Assembly: GCF_000719095.1 (NCBI RefSeq)
Contig: NZ_JOEH01000022.1
Span: 62,001 to 126,000 of the forward strand
From: Streptacidiphilus jeojiense
GTDB taxonomy: Bacteria > Actinomycetota > Actinomycetes > Streptomycetales > Streptomycetaceae
Direction of reading: 5' to 3'
DNA: 64,000 bases
A program made the translations under genes and the position numbers. Shown one piece after another: positions 30,478 through 37,915 of this stretch (positions are counted from its first letter, which is position 1; every line of letters starts with the position of its first letter). The notes under the pieces were generated by a model. That model had not been told where the DNA came from and did not search any database. It was given only the letters and a program-made list of their open reading frames with translations.

Positions 30478-30502
30478 CGGATCGCATCATCGGATCGCAT
30501 CA
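30477..30502 (+). repeat. Tandem 13-bp direct repeat
   Basis: TCGGATCGCATCA occurs twice head to tail, ending 15 bp before the GTG start of the PEBP lipoprotein gene. Confidence 0.85.
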
Positions 30503-30517
30503 CTGGGGGAATCCGCC

Positions 30518-31045
30518 GTGCACCGCACCACCGTCCGCACCGCCGCGCTCGTCGCACCGCTGCTGGCCCTGGCCGGCTGCGGCAGCAGTTCCGCCCCGGC
30601 CCAGAGCTCCACCCCGGCGGCGATCACCCTGACCAGCAGCGCCTTCGCCGACTCGCAGACCATCCCGACCCAGTACACCTGCTCGGGCACCGGCACCATC
30701 CCGCCGCTGAGCTGGACCGGCGTCCCCAAGGACACCGCCTGGCTGGCCCTCTACATGGAGGACACCAGCGCCGCCGACCTGACGCACTGGTACACCGTCG
30801 AGATACCCGCGGGCACCACCGGGGTCACCGAGGGGCAGCAGCCGCAGGGGCACATCGTCACCACGTACCTGCCGCCGTGCCCTGAGGGCGGCACCGAGGA
30901 CGACTACGTCTTCACGGTCTACGCCCTGCCGAAGGGCTACTCCCCCACGAAGATCGGCAAGGTCATCGCCTTCGACCCGACCGGACTGCACGCCCACGCC
31001 ATCGGCGAGGGCACGCTGACCGGCACCTTCTACCGCAAGCCCTGA
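30518..31045 (+). CDS. PEBP-family (YbhB/YbcL) lipoprotein
   Basis: A 175-residue protein with a signal peptide ending in the lipobox LAGC. The mature part matches the YbhB/YbcL branch of the phosphatidylethanolamine-binding family: PTQYTCSGTGTIPPLSW, LTHWYTVEIPAG and the late YVFTVYAL strand. The ligand is unknown. A tandem repeat and two regulator-like motifs lie directly upstream; GTG start. Confidence 0.83.
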   Translation: MHRTTVRTAALVAPLLALAGCGSSSAPAQSSTPAAITLTSSAFADSQTIPTQYTCSGTGTIPPLSWTGVPKDTAWLALYMEDTSAADLTHWYTVEIPAGTTGVTEGQQPQGHIVTTYLPPCPEGGTEDDYVFTVYALPKGYSPTKIGKVIAFDPTGLHAHAIGEGTLTGTFYRKP

Positions 31046-31052
31046 GCCGCGT

Positions 31053-31077
31053 CTGACCGTTCGGTCCGGCCGGTCAG
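31053..31077. terminator. Short hairpin between convergent genes
   Basis: CTGACCG (31053-31059) pairs with CGGTCAG (31071-31077), overlapping the stop of the convergent protease gene. Confidence 0.45.
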
Positions 31078-31928
31078 CAGGACGGGACGGTGCCGGTCCC
31101 CTGCTGCAGCGCCTTCAGCGCGTTGACCGCCTGGCCCAGGGTGTCCACCGGGACCAGCCGCAGACCGGCCGGGGTGTTCGCCCGCGCGTCCGAGCACTCG
31201 GAGCTGGGCACCAGGAACACCGTGGCGCCGTCCCTGGCCGCCGCCTTGGTCTTCAGCGCCACCCCGCCGACCTCGGAGACCTTGCCCGCGCCGTCGATCG
31301 CCCCGGTACCGGCGATGTTCGCGCCGTTGGTCAGGTCACCGGCCGCACCCGCCTTGCCGGTGCCGTTGCCGTCGAGCAGGTCGACGATCCCCAGGGTGAA
31401 CATCAGCCCGGCGCTGGGACCGCCCACGCTGGCGAGGTTGATGGTCACCTTCACCTTGGCCGCGTCCAGGTGCAGGTAGCTCAGCGCGGCCGTGGTGGCG
31501 TCCGACTGCGACTCGGTCATCTCCTGCTGGTTGGTCGCATTGACCTGCTGCACGTTCTGGCCGGCCGGATACACCGCGTCGTGCGGCACGACCGCCTCGC
31601 GCGGGTTCGGCCAGGCCCGGACCGCCTGCAGCAGGCTGACCGAGTCCTGCGGCGCGGTCGCCTCGATCGTGGTCATCCGCAGCGCACCGCTGGTCTGCCG
31701 AACCGTCGCACCGGTGATGGTGATCACCTGCTGCGGCTGCTGCCCGTCCGACGCCTTCTCCGGGTAGCTCCCCAGCGTGTTGGCGGTGATCCCGGGATAC
31801 ATGATCGTGAACGGCAACGGCGCGAACGCCGCCACCCCGAGCAGCGCCACCACCACAGCGGCGCACACCGTCAGGACGACGGAACGACGGGACATCGACG
31901 AAGGCAGAGTGAACAGCACACCGCGCAT
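31074..31928 (-). CDS. Membrane-anchored Lon-like (S16) serine protease, YlbL type
   Basis: About 284 residues. One N-terminal transmembrane helix holds an extracytoplasmic Lon-type proteolytic domain: serine in GGPSAGLMFTLGIVDLLDG and lysine in VALKTKAAARDG give the Ser-Lys dyad. IAGTGAIDGAGKVSEVGG is conserved in Lon. The PDZ domain of typical YlbL/SepM proteins is not evident, so this is a shorter form. The start is uncertain (ATG at 31928 or 31895). Confidence 0.82.
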   Translation of the reverse strand: MRGVLFTLPSSMSRRSVVLTVCAAVVVALLGVAAFAPLPFTIMYPGITANTLGSYPEKASDGQQPQQVITITGATVRQTSGALRMTTIEATAPQDSVSLLQAVRAWPNPREAVVPHDAVYPAGQNVQQVNATNQQEMTESQSDATTAALSYLHLDAAKVKVTINLASVGGPSAGLMFTLGIVDLLDGNGTGKAGAAGDLTNGANIAGTGAIDGAGKVSEVGGVALKTKAAARDGATVFLVPSSECSDARANTPAGLRLVPVDTLGQAVNALKALQQGTGTVPSC

Positions 31929-31979
31929 CAAAACACACCGCCGTCGCCGACCCCTCATCGGCTCGCGGAGCGAGCCGTC

Positions 31980-32000
31980 AGGGGCGCGGGGAACTGCGCG
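31980..32000 (+). repeat. Interspersed GGGGCGCGGGGAACTGCGCG repeat, copy 2
   Basis: AGGGGCGCGGGGAACTGCGC is identical over the first 21 bases to the copy at 51182. It lies between the Lon-like protease start and the IclR gene. Confidence 0.75.
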
Positions 32001-32045
32001 GCCAACCCTCCACCGACGTAGGGCCGTCCACAGACCCCAACCACC

Positions 32046-32696
32046 TCACCGGAGCGCTTCCGCCACGTCCGCCGCCGCCTCCACCACCCGGGGACCGACC
32101 CGCTCCGGCACCATCCCCCCGAGCATCACCACCCCGACACACCCCTCGATCCCGCTCAACCCCAGCAACGCCGCCGCCGCCCCGCAGGCCCCGGACCGCT
32201 CCTCGGCCCCGGTCGCGACGAACGGCGGCTCCGGCCGGGCCCCGTACGGCAGCGCCCGCGCAGCGAGGATCGCCCGGCCCGCGGCGTTCTCGTCCAGCTG
32301 GTGCCGCAGCCCGGTCCGGTAGGCCACGTGGAAGTCGGTCCAGCTCGGCTCCACCACCGCGACCACCAGCGCGTCGTTCCCGTCCACCAGCGTCAGGTGC
32401 GCCGTCGCGCCGAGGTCCTCGGCCAGGCTCCGCAGCGCCGGCAGCGCGGCCTCGCGCAGCAGCGGGTGCACCCGGTGGGCGAGCCGCAGCACGCCGAGGC
32501 CGACCCGGGCCCGGCCGCCGATGTCCCGGCGGACCAGACCGTGCTGCTCCAGGGTCGCCAGCAGCCGGTAGACCACGGTGCGGTTGACCCCGAGGCGCCC
32601 GGCGAGCTCGGTGACGGTGAGGCCCCGCTCGGAGTCGGCGAGGAGTTTGAGGACCTGGACACCCCGGTCCAGGGTCTGTGAAGTCTCGGCGGTCAC
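32046..32696 (-). CDS. IclR-family transcriptional regulator
   Basis: A 216-residue regulator: TLDRGVQVLKLLADSERGLT and LAGRLGVNRTVVYRLLATLE form the winged helix-turn-helix, and the rest is the IclR effector-binding domain (GATAHLTLVDGNDALVVAVV). GTG start with AGGAG 8 nt upstream. The target is unknown; neighbours give no clear pathway. Confidence 0.88.
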   Translation of the reverse strand: MTAETSQTLDRGVQVLKLLADSERGLTVTELAGRLGVNRTVVYRLLATLEQHGLVRRDIGGRARVGLGVLRLAHRVHPLLREAALPALRSLAEDLGATAHLTLVDGNDALVVAVVEPSWTDFHVAYRTGLRHQLDENAAGRAILAARALPYGARPEPPFVATGAEERSGACGAAAALLGLSGIEGCVGVVMLGGMVPERVGPRVVEAAADVAEALR

Positions 32697-32973
32697 CGCC
32701 TGTGCTCCTCTTCCGCCGGATGTGTGGTGAGGGTGGACGCTAGTGAGCCGATACCGCCCAGCGGAAGGGGTTGTCCAGAATTCGGTCAGGATTCATCGCT
32801 GAGCGAGGAACCGATCGGGGCAAGGCGGGGCAACCGGACATCTCGCCTTACCGAACCGTGACCGAATCCATTTTGCTGTCAGGGACTTCAGGAACGTGTG
32901 CAACCATCCGCGTGACCCAGATGTATTCGCTGGTGCACCTCGGTTCCCTTCCCGCACAGAGAGTTCCTGACCC

Positions 32974-33924
32974 ATGTCCCCTGGCTCCCGTCGCGCGTCA
33001 GCCCGCTCCGCTCCCCCGAGCGGCGGGCGCAGACGCGCGTCCGGGCGGGGGCGGCGCAGACCGAGACGGAGCTCCGCGCCCAAGGCCCTGGGCGCGATGG
33101 CACTGGTGGCGGTGCTCGGGGTCGGCGGCTACCTGCTGAACGGCTCGGGCAACACCAGGGCCACCGCCGCCGAGTCGAACCCGTCGACCCCGTCGGCCGC
33201 GGGCAGCGGCGGCGCTTCGACGGCGGGCAGCAGCTCCCCCGGCGCCCCCCGCTCGGCGGCCTCGCCCTCGGCCTCGAAGTCCACCCCGGCTTCGACCTCG
33301 GCGTCAGCCTCCACGGCCGCCCTGCTGCCGACCAGCTGGCCCTCCTCGGGCCCGGGGACCTACACCTACGCGACCGGCACCACCAAGCGCTACGGGACGG
33401 GCACCCTCAAGCGCTACAAGGTCGCCGTGGAGAACGGCCTGGGGATCAGCGCCGCGCTGTTCGCCTCCGAGGTGGACGCCGTCCTGGACAACACCAAGCA
33501 GGGCTGGAGCGCCGGCGGCCTGTGGTCGTTCCAGCGGGTGGACTCCGGCCCGGTGGCCTTCACCATCTACCTGGCCTCGCCGGAGACCACCGACCGCCGC
33601 TGCCAGACCTTCGGCATCACCACCATCTTCGAAGTGCTGAAGGGCGGGGTGAACTGCAGCAACAGCGGCAACCAGGTGGCCGAGAACGTGGCCCGCTGGA
33701 TCGACCTGACCCCTGCCTACAAGGGGCAGGCCGACCTCTACCACGCACTGGCGATCAACCACGAGGTCGGCCACTCGCTCGGCCACAACCACGTCACCTG
33801 CGCCGGCGTCGGGGATCCGGCGCCGGTGATGATGCAGCAGCTCAAGGGGATGAAGGGCTGCGTCGACAACGGCTGGCCCTACAGCGCCTCGGGCACCTAC
33901 ATCACCGGCCCGGCGGCGCCCTGA
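32974..33924 (+). CDS. DUF3152 protein with HExxHxxGHxH zinc motif
   Basis: A 316-residue protein. The basic N-terminus and transmembrane helix (about residues 37-52) anchor it outward; a Ser/Ala/Thr-rich stalk of about 70 residues follows. The globular part is DUF3152: KRYKVAVENGLGI, TIYLASPETTDRRCQTFG and NHEVGHSLGHNHVTC. The last is a metzincin-like zinc motif, so a secreted metallopeptidase is likely though no activity is established to my knowledge. Cysteines suggest disulfides. Confidence 0.85.
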   Translation: MSPGSRRASARSAPPSGGRRRASGRGRRRPRRSSAPKALGAMALVAVLGVGGYLLNGSGNTRATAAESNPSTPSAAGSGGASTAGSSSPGAPRSAASPSASKSTPASTSASASTAALLPTSWPSSGPGTYTYATGTTKRYGTGTLKRYKVAVENGLGISAALFASEVDAVLDNTKQGWSAGGLWSFQRVDSGPVAFTIYLASPETTDRRCQTFGITTIFEVLKGGVNCSNSGNQVAENVARWIDLTPAYKGQADLYHALAINHEVGHSLGHNHVTCAGVGDPAPVMMQQLKGMKGCVDNGWPYSASGTYITGPAAP

Positions 33925-33934
33925 CCGGACACCC

Positions 33935-33955
33935 CGGCCGGCCGCCGACCGGCCG
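33935..33955. terminator. 7-bp hairpin between convergent genes
   Basis: CGGCCGG (33935-33941) pairs with CCGGCCG (33949-33955) in the 31-bp gap between convergent stop codons. Confidence 0.5.
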
Positions 33956-35740
33956 TCAGGTGATCTTCGTGGCCCACTCCTGGATCTTCTTGATCCTCGC
34001 CTGCAGCTGACCCGCCGTCGCCTGCGCGGTGAGCGGCCCGCCGCAGACCCGCCGCAGCTCGTTGTGGATGGTGCCGTGCGGCTGGCCGGTGCGGTGGTGC
34101 CAGGCGCCGACCAGCCCGTTCAGCTCCTTGCGCAGCTCCTGCAGCTGCTTGTGGGTGACCACCGGACGCTTCTCGGCCGGCAGCTCGATCAGGTCGGCCT
34201 CCTCGGCCGGCTTGGCCTTGCTGCGCTGGATCTGCCGGGTCTGCCGCTTCTGCAGCAGTATCTGCACCTGGTCCGGTTCCAGCAGGCCGGGGATGCCGAG
34301 GTACTCCTCTTCCTCCTCCGAGCCGGCGTGCGCCTGCATGCCGAACTCATGGCCGTCGTAGAGCACCCGGTCGAAGACCGCATCGGACTCCAGCGCCTCC
34401 CAGGGCAGCTCGTCCATGCCGCCGTCGGCCTCGTCCTTGGTCTTCTCGGCCTCGGCGAGCAGCGCGTCCTCCTCGTCGAAGAGGCCGTCCTCCTTGCTCT
34501 TCTTCCGGTCCAGGACGTGGTCGCGCTGCAGTTCCATCTCGTTGGCGAAGGTCAGCAGGGTCGGCACCGAGGGCAGGAAGACCGAGGCCGTCTCGCCGCG
34601 CTTCCTGGCCCGGACGAAGCGGCCCACCGCCTGGGCGAAGAACAGCGGTGTGGAGATCGAGGTGGCGTAGACGCCGACGGCCAGGCGCGGCACGTCCACG
34701 CCCTCGGACACCATCCGCACCGCGACCATCCAGCGCTGGGTGCCCTCGGAGAAGTCGGAGATCCGCTGGGAGGCCTCGGCCTCGTCGGACAGCACCAGGG
34801 TGACCTTCTCCCCGGTGATCTCCCTGATCATCTTGGCGTAGGCGCGGGCCACGTTCTGGTCGGTGGCGATCACCAGCCCGCCGGCGTCCGGGATCCCCTT
34901 GCGCACCTCGGTCAGCCGCTTGTCGGCCGCCCGCAGCACATTGGGCATCCACTCGCCCTGCGGCGCCAGTGCGGTCCGCCAGGCCTGGGCGATGGCGTCC
35001 TTGGTCATCGGCTCGCCGAGCCGCGCCGCGACCTCGTCCCCGGCCTTGGTGCGCCAGCGCATGTTGCCGCTGTAGGAGAGGAAGATCACCGGCCGGACCA
35101 CATGGTCGTCCAGCGCGTGGCCGTAGCCGTAGGTGTAGTCGGCGACGCTCTTGCGGACCCCGTCGTTGCCGGCCTCGTAGCTGACGAAGGGGATCGGGTT
35201 GGTGTCGGAGCGGAACGGCGTCCCGGTCAGCGCGAGCCGCCGGGTCGCCGGCTCGAAGGCCTCGGCGCAGGCCTCGCCCCAGGACTTGGAGTCGCCGGCG
35301 TGGTGGATCTCGTCCAGGATCACCAGGGTCTTGCGCTGCTCGACCCGGTTGCGGTGCAGCATCGGGTTGACGCCCACGCCGGCGTAGGTGATGACGATGC
35401 CCTGGTAGTCGGGCGACAGCCGGCCGCTGCTGTAGGTCGGATCCAGCCGGATCCCTATCCGCGCCGCCGCCTCCGCCCACTGCTTCTTCAGGTGCTCGGT
35501 CGGCGCGACCACGGTGATCTGCTGCACCACGTGGTTGTGCAGCAGGTACGACGCCAGCGTCAGCGCGAAGGTGGTCTTCCCGGCGCCGGGCGTCGCCACG
35601 GCCAGGAAGTCACGCGGCTGCGCCTCGATGTAGCGCTCCATGGCGGCCTGCTGCCAGGCGCGCAGCTTCCCCGCGGTACCCCAGGGGGCCCGGCCGGGGA
35701 AGGCAGGGGACAGGTGGTGGGAGGCGGTTGCAGTACTCAC
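33956..35740 (-). CDS. SF2 DEAD/DEAH-box helicase
   Basis: A 594-residue superfamily-2 helicase. Motif I is ATPGAGKTTFAL, motif II LVILDEIHHAGD, motif III LALTGTPFRSD, motif VI FAQAVGRFVRARKRG. It resembles the type III restriction/RadD-like group with an RNA- or DNA-helicase fold but has no nuclease or methyltransferase partner here. The C-terminal 170 residues are acidic then basic-helical (LQELRKELNGLVGAWHHRTG). GTG start. Housekeeping location in many actinomycetes; exact role unknown. Confidence 0.9.
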   Translation of the reverse strand: MSTATASHHLSPAFPGRAPWGTAGKLRAWQQAAMERYIEAQPRDFLAVATPGAGKTTFALTLASYLLHNHVVQQITVVAPTEHLKKQWAEAAARIGIRLDPTYSSGRLSPDYQGIVITYAGVGVNPMLHRNRVEQRKTLVILDEIHHAGDSKSWGEACAEAFEPATRRLALTGTPFRSDTNPIPFVSYEAGNDGVRKSVADYTYGYGHALDDHVVRPVIFLSYSGNMRWRTKAGDEVAARLGEPMTKDAIAQAWRTALAPQGEWMPNVLRAADKRLTEVRKGIPDAGGLVIATDQNVARAYAKMIREITGEKVTLVLSDEAEASQRISDFSEGTQRWMVAVRMVSEGVDVPRLAVGVYATSISTPLFFAQAVGRFVRARKRGETASVFLPSVPTLLTFANEMELQRDHVLDRKKSKEDGLFDEEDALLAEAEKTKDEADGGMDELPWEALESDAVFDRVLYDGHEFGMQAHAGSEEEEEYLGIPGLLEPDQVQILLQKRQTRQIQRSKAKPAEEADLIELPAEKRPVVTHKQLQELRKELNGLVGAWHHRTGQPHGTIHNELRRVCGGPLTAQATAGQLQARIKKIQEWATKIT

Positions 35741-35860
35741 GGTCTCCGGCAGGGTCGGCGGCAGGATGCACTTCGGCTGGACGAGCTTCGGCTGGACGTA
35801 CTTCGAGGGTCTTCGGACAACCCGCCTACCCTACCGGGGCGATGTGTCGTACCCGCGTCT

Positions 35861-37273
35861 TCAGCCGTGCCGTTTCGCGGTGCGTCCGCTCACCACCGCT
35901 CCGACCAGCGCAATCGCCGCCATCACGGCGAAGATGGCGGCGAAACCGCCCTTGGTCCCGGTGCCCACCACCGAGAAGAGCACGCCGGCGAAGCCGACCA
36001 GGAGCACGTTCCCGAGCGCGTCGCTGACCTGGAGCGAGGCGGAGTTCTCACCGGTGTCGTCGGGGTCCGAGAGGCCCAGCATCAGCACCCCGACGCTGGC
36101 GATGGTCAGTCCCATGCCCATGCCGCCGACCGCCCAGGCGAACGCGACGGCGTACGGCGGGACGGCCGGGACCAGGGCGAGCCCGGCGCCGGCGATGGCC
36201 GCGGCCGACATCAGGAAGCCGGTGCGGATCAGCAGCCCGCGGTGCCGGTCGGCCCAGGAGCGGCCCTGGACCCAGGAGCCGAGCGCCCAGCTCAGCCCGC
36301 CGCTGGTGAGCGAGAGCCCGGCCAGGGTCGGCGACAGGCCGCGCTGGGTGACCAGCATCAGCGGGATGAAGGACTCGGCGGCGAAGAAGGTGCCGGCCGC
36401 GAGGCCGCGCAGCAGGATCACCGTGGGCAGGCCGCGCGCGGCGCGGAAGGTCCCGTGCGGCAGCAGCCTGCGGACGGCGGGGACGAGCAGCAGCAGCCCG
36501 GCCGCCGCCGGGATCAGCGCGTAGCCGTCCAGCAGCTGCCCCGCGTACTGGAGCAGCCCCGCGCCGACGGCCAGGGCCAGGGCGAACAGCAGCCGGCCGC
36601 GGTTCAGCGCCCAGCTGCGCCCTGAGCCGTCGCCGGCCTGCAGCCGGCGCAGCTGAGGGAGCATCAGCGAGACCGGCAGCAGCACCAGCACCGGGATGGA
36701 CAGGAACACCCAGCGCCAGCCCAGGTGCTGGGTGACCGTCCCGGAGACCACCGGGCCGACGATCGAGGGGAGCACCCAGGCCGCCGAGAAGGCCGCGAAG
36801 ACGGAGGGCCGCAGCCGCTCCGGGTAGGCCCGGCCGACGACCACGTACAGGGCCACGATCACCAGCCCGCCGCCCAGCCCCTGCACGGCCCGGCCGGCGA
36901 CGAAGACGCCCATGTCCTGCGCGGTGCCCGCGACCAGCAGACCGGCGCCGAAGGCGGCGATGCCGGCGCTGAGCGGTCCCAGCGGTCCGCGCTTGTCGCA
37001 CCACTCCCCCGAGACCACCATGGCGAGCAGGCTGGCGGTGAAGAAGCCGGAGAAGGCGAAGGCGTAGAGCCCGAGCCCGTGCAGGGCCCGGGCGGCGACC
37101 GGCATCGCGGTGTTCACGGCCGTCGCCTCGAAGGCCACGAGCAGCACGGTGGACACGATGCCGAAGGTCAGCGCCCGGTACGGACCGCTCAGCACGGTCT
37201 CCTGGGCGGGCTCGGCTCCGGTCGCGGCGGGGTGGGTGGTGTGGGTGGTCACTGAAGCGAGTGTAAGGGTCAT
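35861..37273 (-). CDS. MFS transporter, drug/H+ antiporter type
   Basis: A 470-residue membrane protein with about 14 hydrophobic helices, the DHA2 pattern. FEATAVNTAMPVAARAL resembles motif D1, GEWCDKRGPLGPL motif A, and GRAVQGLGGG motif B; motif C-like GPVVSGTVTQHLGWRWVFL follows. Probably exports a hydrophobic or cationic compound. The ribosome site before the ATG at 37273 is weak. Confidence 0.88.
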   Translation of the reverse strand: MTLTLASVTTHTTHPAATGAEPAQETVLSGPYRALTFGIVSTVLLVAFEATAVNTAMPVAARALHGLGLYAFAFSGFFTASLLAMVVSGEWCDKRGPLGPLSAGIAAFGAGLLVAGTAQDMGVFVAGRAVQGLGGGLVIVALYVVVGRAYPERLRPSVFAAFSAAWVLPSIVGPVVSGTVTQHLGWRWVFLSIPVLVLLPVSLMLPQLRRLQAGDGSGRSWALNRGRLLFALALAVGAGLLQYAGQLLDGYALIPAAAGLLLLVPAVRRLLPHGTFRAARGLPTVILLRGLAAGTFFAAESFIPLMLVTQRGLSPTLAGLSLTSGGLSWALGSWVQGRSWADRHRGLLIRTGFLMSAAAIAGAGLALVPAVPPYAVAFAWAVGGMGMGLTIASVGVLMLGLSDPDDTGENSASLQVSDALGNVLLVGFAGVLFSVVGTGTKGGFAAIFAVMAAIALVGAVVSGRTAKRHG

Positions 37274-37352
37274 CTGCTGGGTTGACCCCTGTCGTGCGAC
37301 CTAGTGCCACTGGTCCTTCCGCCCTAGGTCCGCATTCTTTTCCGAGAATCTG

Positions 37353-37383
37353 TTGACTGACACGGGGGTGAATACCGTAGAGT
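37353..37383 (+). promoter_or_regulatory. Candidate vegetative promoter for the Cys-rich leader and tRNA-Cys
   Basis: TTGACT at 37353-37358 and TAGAGT at 37378-37383, spaced 19 bp, resemble the housekeeping -35 and -10 boxes of tRNA promoters in this group. The spacer is slightly long. Confidence 0.55.
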
Positions 37384-37428
37384 CAAATGCATCGAGCAGC
37401 ACCGGAATAGCGACCCGAAGGAGGACCG

Positions 37429-37512
37429 ATGAACACCAGCAGCATGGTTCGCATCGGCACCTGTCGCACCCGGAGCCGCTGTACGGCGTGTTGTTGTCCC
37501 GCCGTCAGCTGA
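37429..37512 (+). CDS. Cys-rich 27-residue micro-ORF upstream of tRNA-Cys
   Basis: The peptide reads MNTSSMVRIGTCRTRSRCTA followed by CCCPAVS. It has five cysteines, three of them consecutive, all encoded by the rare codon TGT. GAAGGAGG sits 5 nt before the ATG, an excellent ribosome site. The stop is 52 bp before the first base of tRNA-Cys, and no other gene follows on this strand for nearly 4 kb. I infer a leader peptide that senses charged tRNA-Cys. Not recognised as a known family; could be chance, although the ribosome site argues against that. Confidence 0.55.
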   Translation: MNTSSMVRIGTCRTRSRCTACCCPAVS

Positions 37513-37564
37513 AGCAGAGTCTGCTGAAGTACTGTCTGCCCGATCTCTGCGTCACCCCTGTCAC

Positions 37565-37639
37565 GGCCGTGTGCCCGAGTGGTTGAGGGGACCGCCTGCA
37601 AAGCGGTTTACGCCGGTTCGAATCCGGTCATGGCCTCCA
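37565..37639 (+). tRNA. tRNA-Cys (GCA), CCA encoded
   Basis: Acceptor arm 37565-37571 pairs with 37629-37635 (one G-U). The anticodon loop CTGCAAA gives GCA at 37598-37600. The T arm has TTCGAAT. The discriminator is U at 37636, the identity element of tRNA-Cys, followed by an encoded CCA. Confidence 0.97.
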
Positions 37640-37648
37640 GTCCTTCCG

Positions 37649-37673
37649 TGGGATTTCCTCCCATTGCGTTTTT
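37649..37673 (+). terminator. Hairpin with T-tract after tRNA-Cys
   Basis: TGGGA (37649-37653) pairs with TCCCA (37659-37663), followed by TTTTT at 37669-37673. Confidence 0.7.
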
Positions 37674-37677
37674 ATTG

Positions 37678-37710
37678 CCGTGCGTGAATTCATGACGCAT
37701 TCACGCACGG
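37678..37710 (-). terminator. 12-bp hairpin after the ferredoxin gene
   Basis: Positions 37678-37689 pair perfectly with 37699-37710 around a 9-nt loop, 4 bp from the ferredoxin stop. It should end the redox operon on the minus strand. Confidence 0.75.
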
Positions 37711-37714
37711 ATTC

Positions 37715-37915
37715 TCACTGCAGTTTCAGGGCCAGTACCGGGCAGTCGGCGGCGGCCCGCTTGGCGCGGCGGACGGCTTCGGGTGGGAGCGGGGTGCCCT
37801 CGACCAGGGGGTAGCCCCACTCGTCCAGGGTGATCCGCTCCGGGAGCAGTTCCGCGCACAGGCCGTGGGCGGTGCAGGCGGTCCAGTCGACGGCGAGTCG
37901 CAGGTCGGTGTTCAT
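37715..37915 (-). CDS. Ferredoxin, [3Fe-4S] type
   Basis: A 66-residue ferredoxin. Cysteines at 14, 20 and 58 (CTAHGLC ... DCPVLAL) give the three-cysteine pattern of actinobacterial [3Fe-4S] ferredoxins, with His in place of the fourth ligand. It overlaps the NuoF-like gene by 4 bp and is last in the operon; it probably passes electrons to or from that flavoprotein. Confidence 0.88.
   Translation of the reverse strand: MNTDLRLAVDWTACTAHGLCAELLPERITLDEWGYPLVEGTPLPPEAVRRAKRAAADCPVLALKLQ

Noticed and set aside
33956..35740. Helicase as part of a restriction or phage-defence system
   Set aside because: No nuclease, methyltransferase or other defence gene is adjacent, and its neighbours are ordinary chromosomal genes.
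37353..37586. A 77-codon frame overlapping the Cys-rich micro-ORF
   Set aside because: Its start has no ribosome site and it runs into the tRNA-Cys gene; the shorter frame with GAAGGAGG is better supported.
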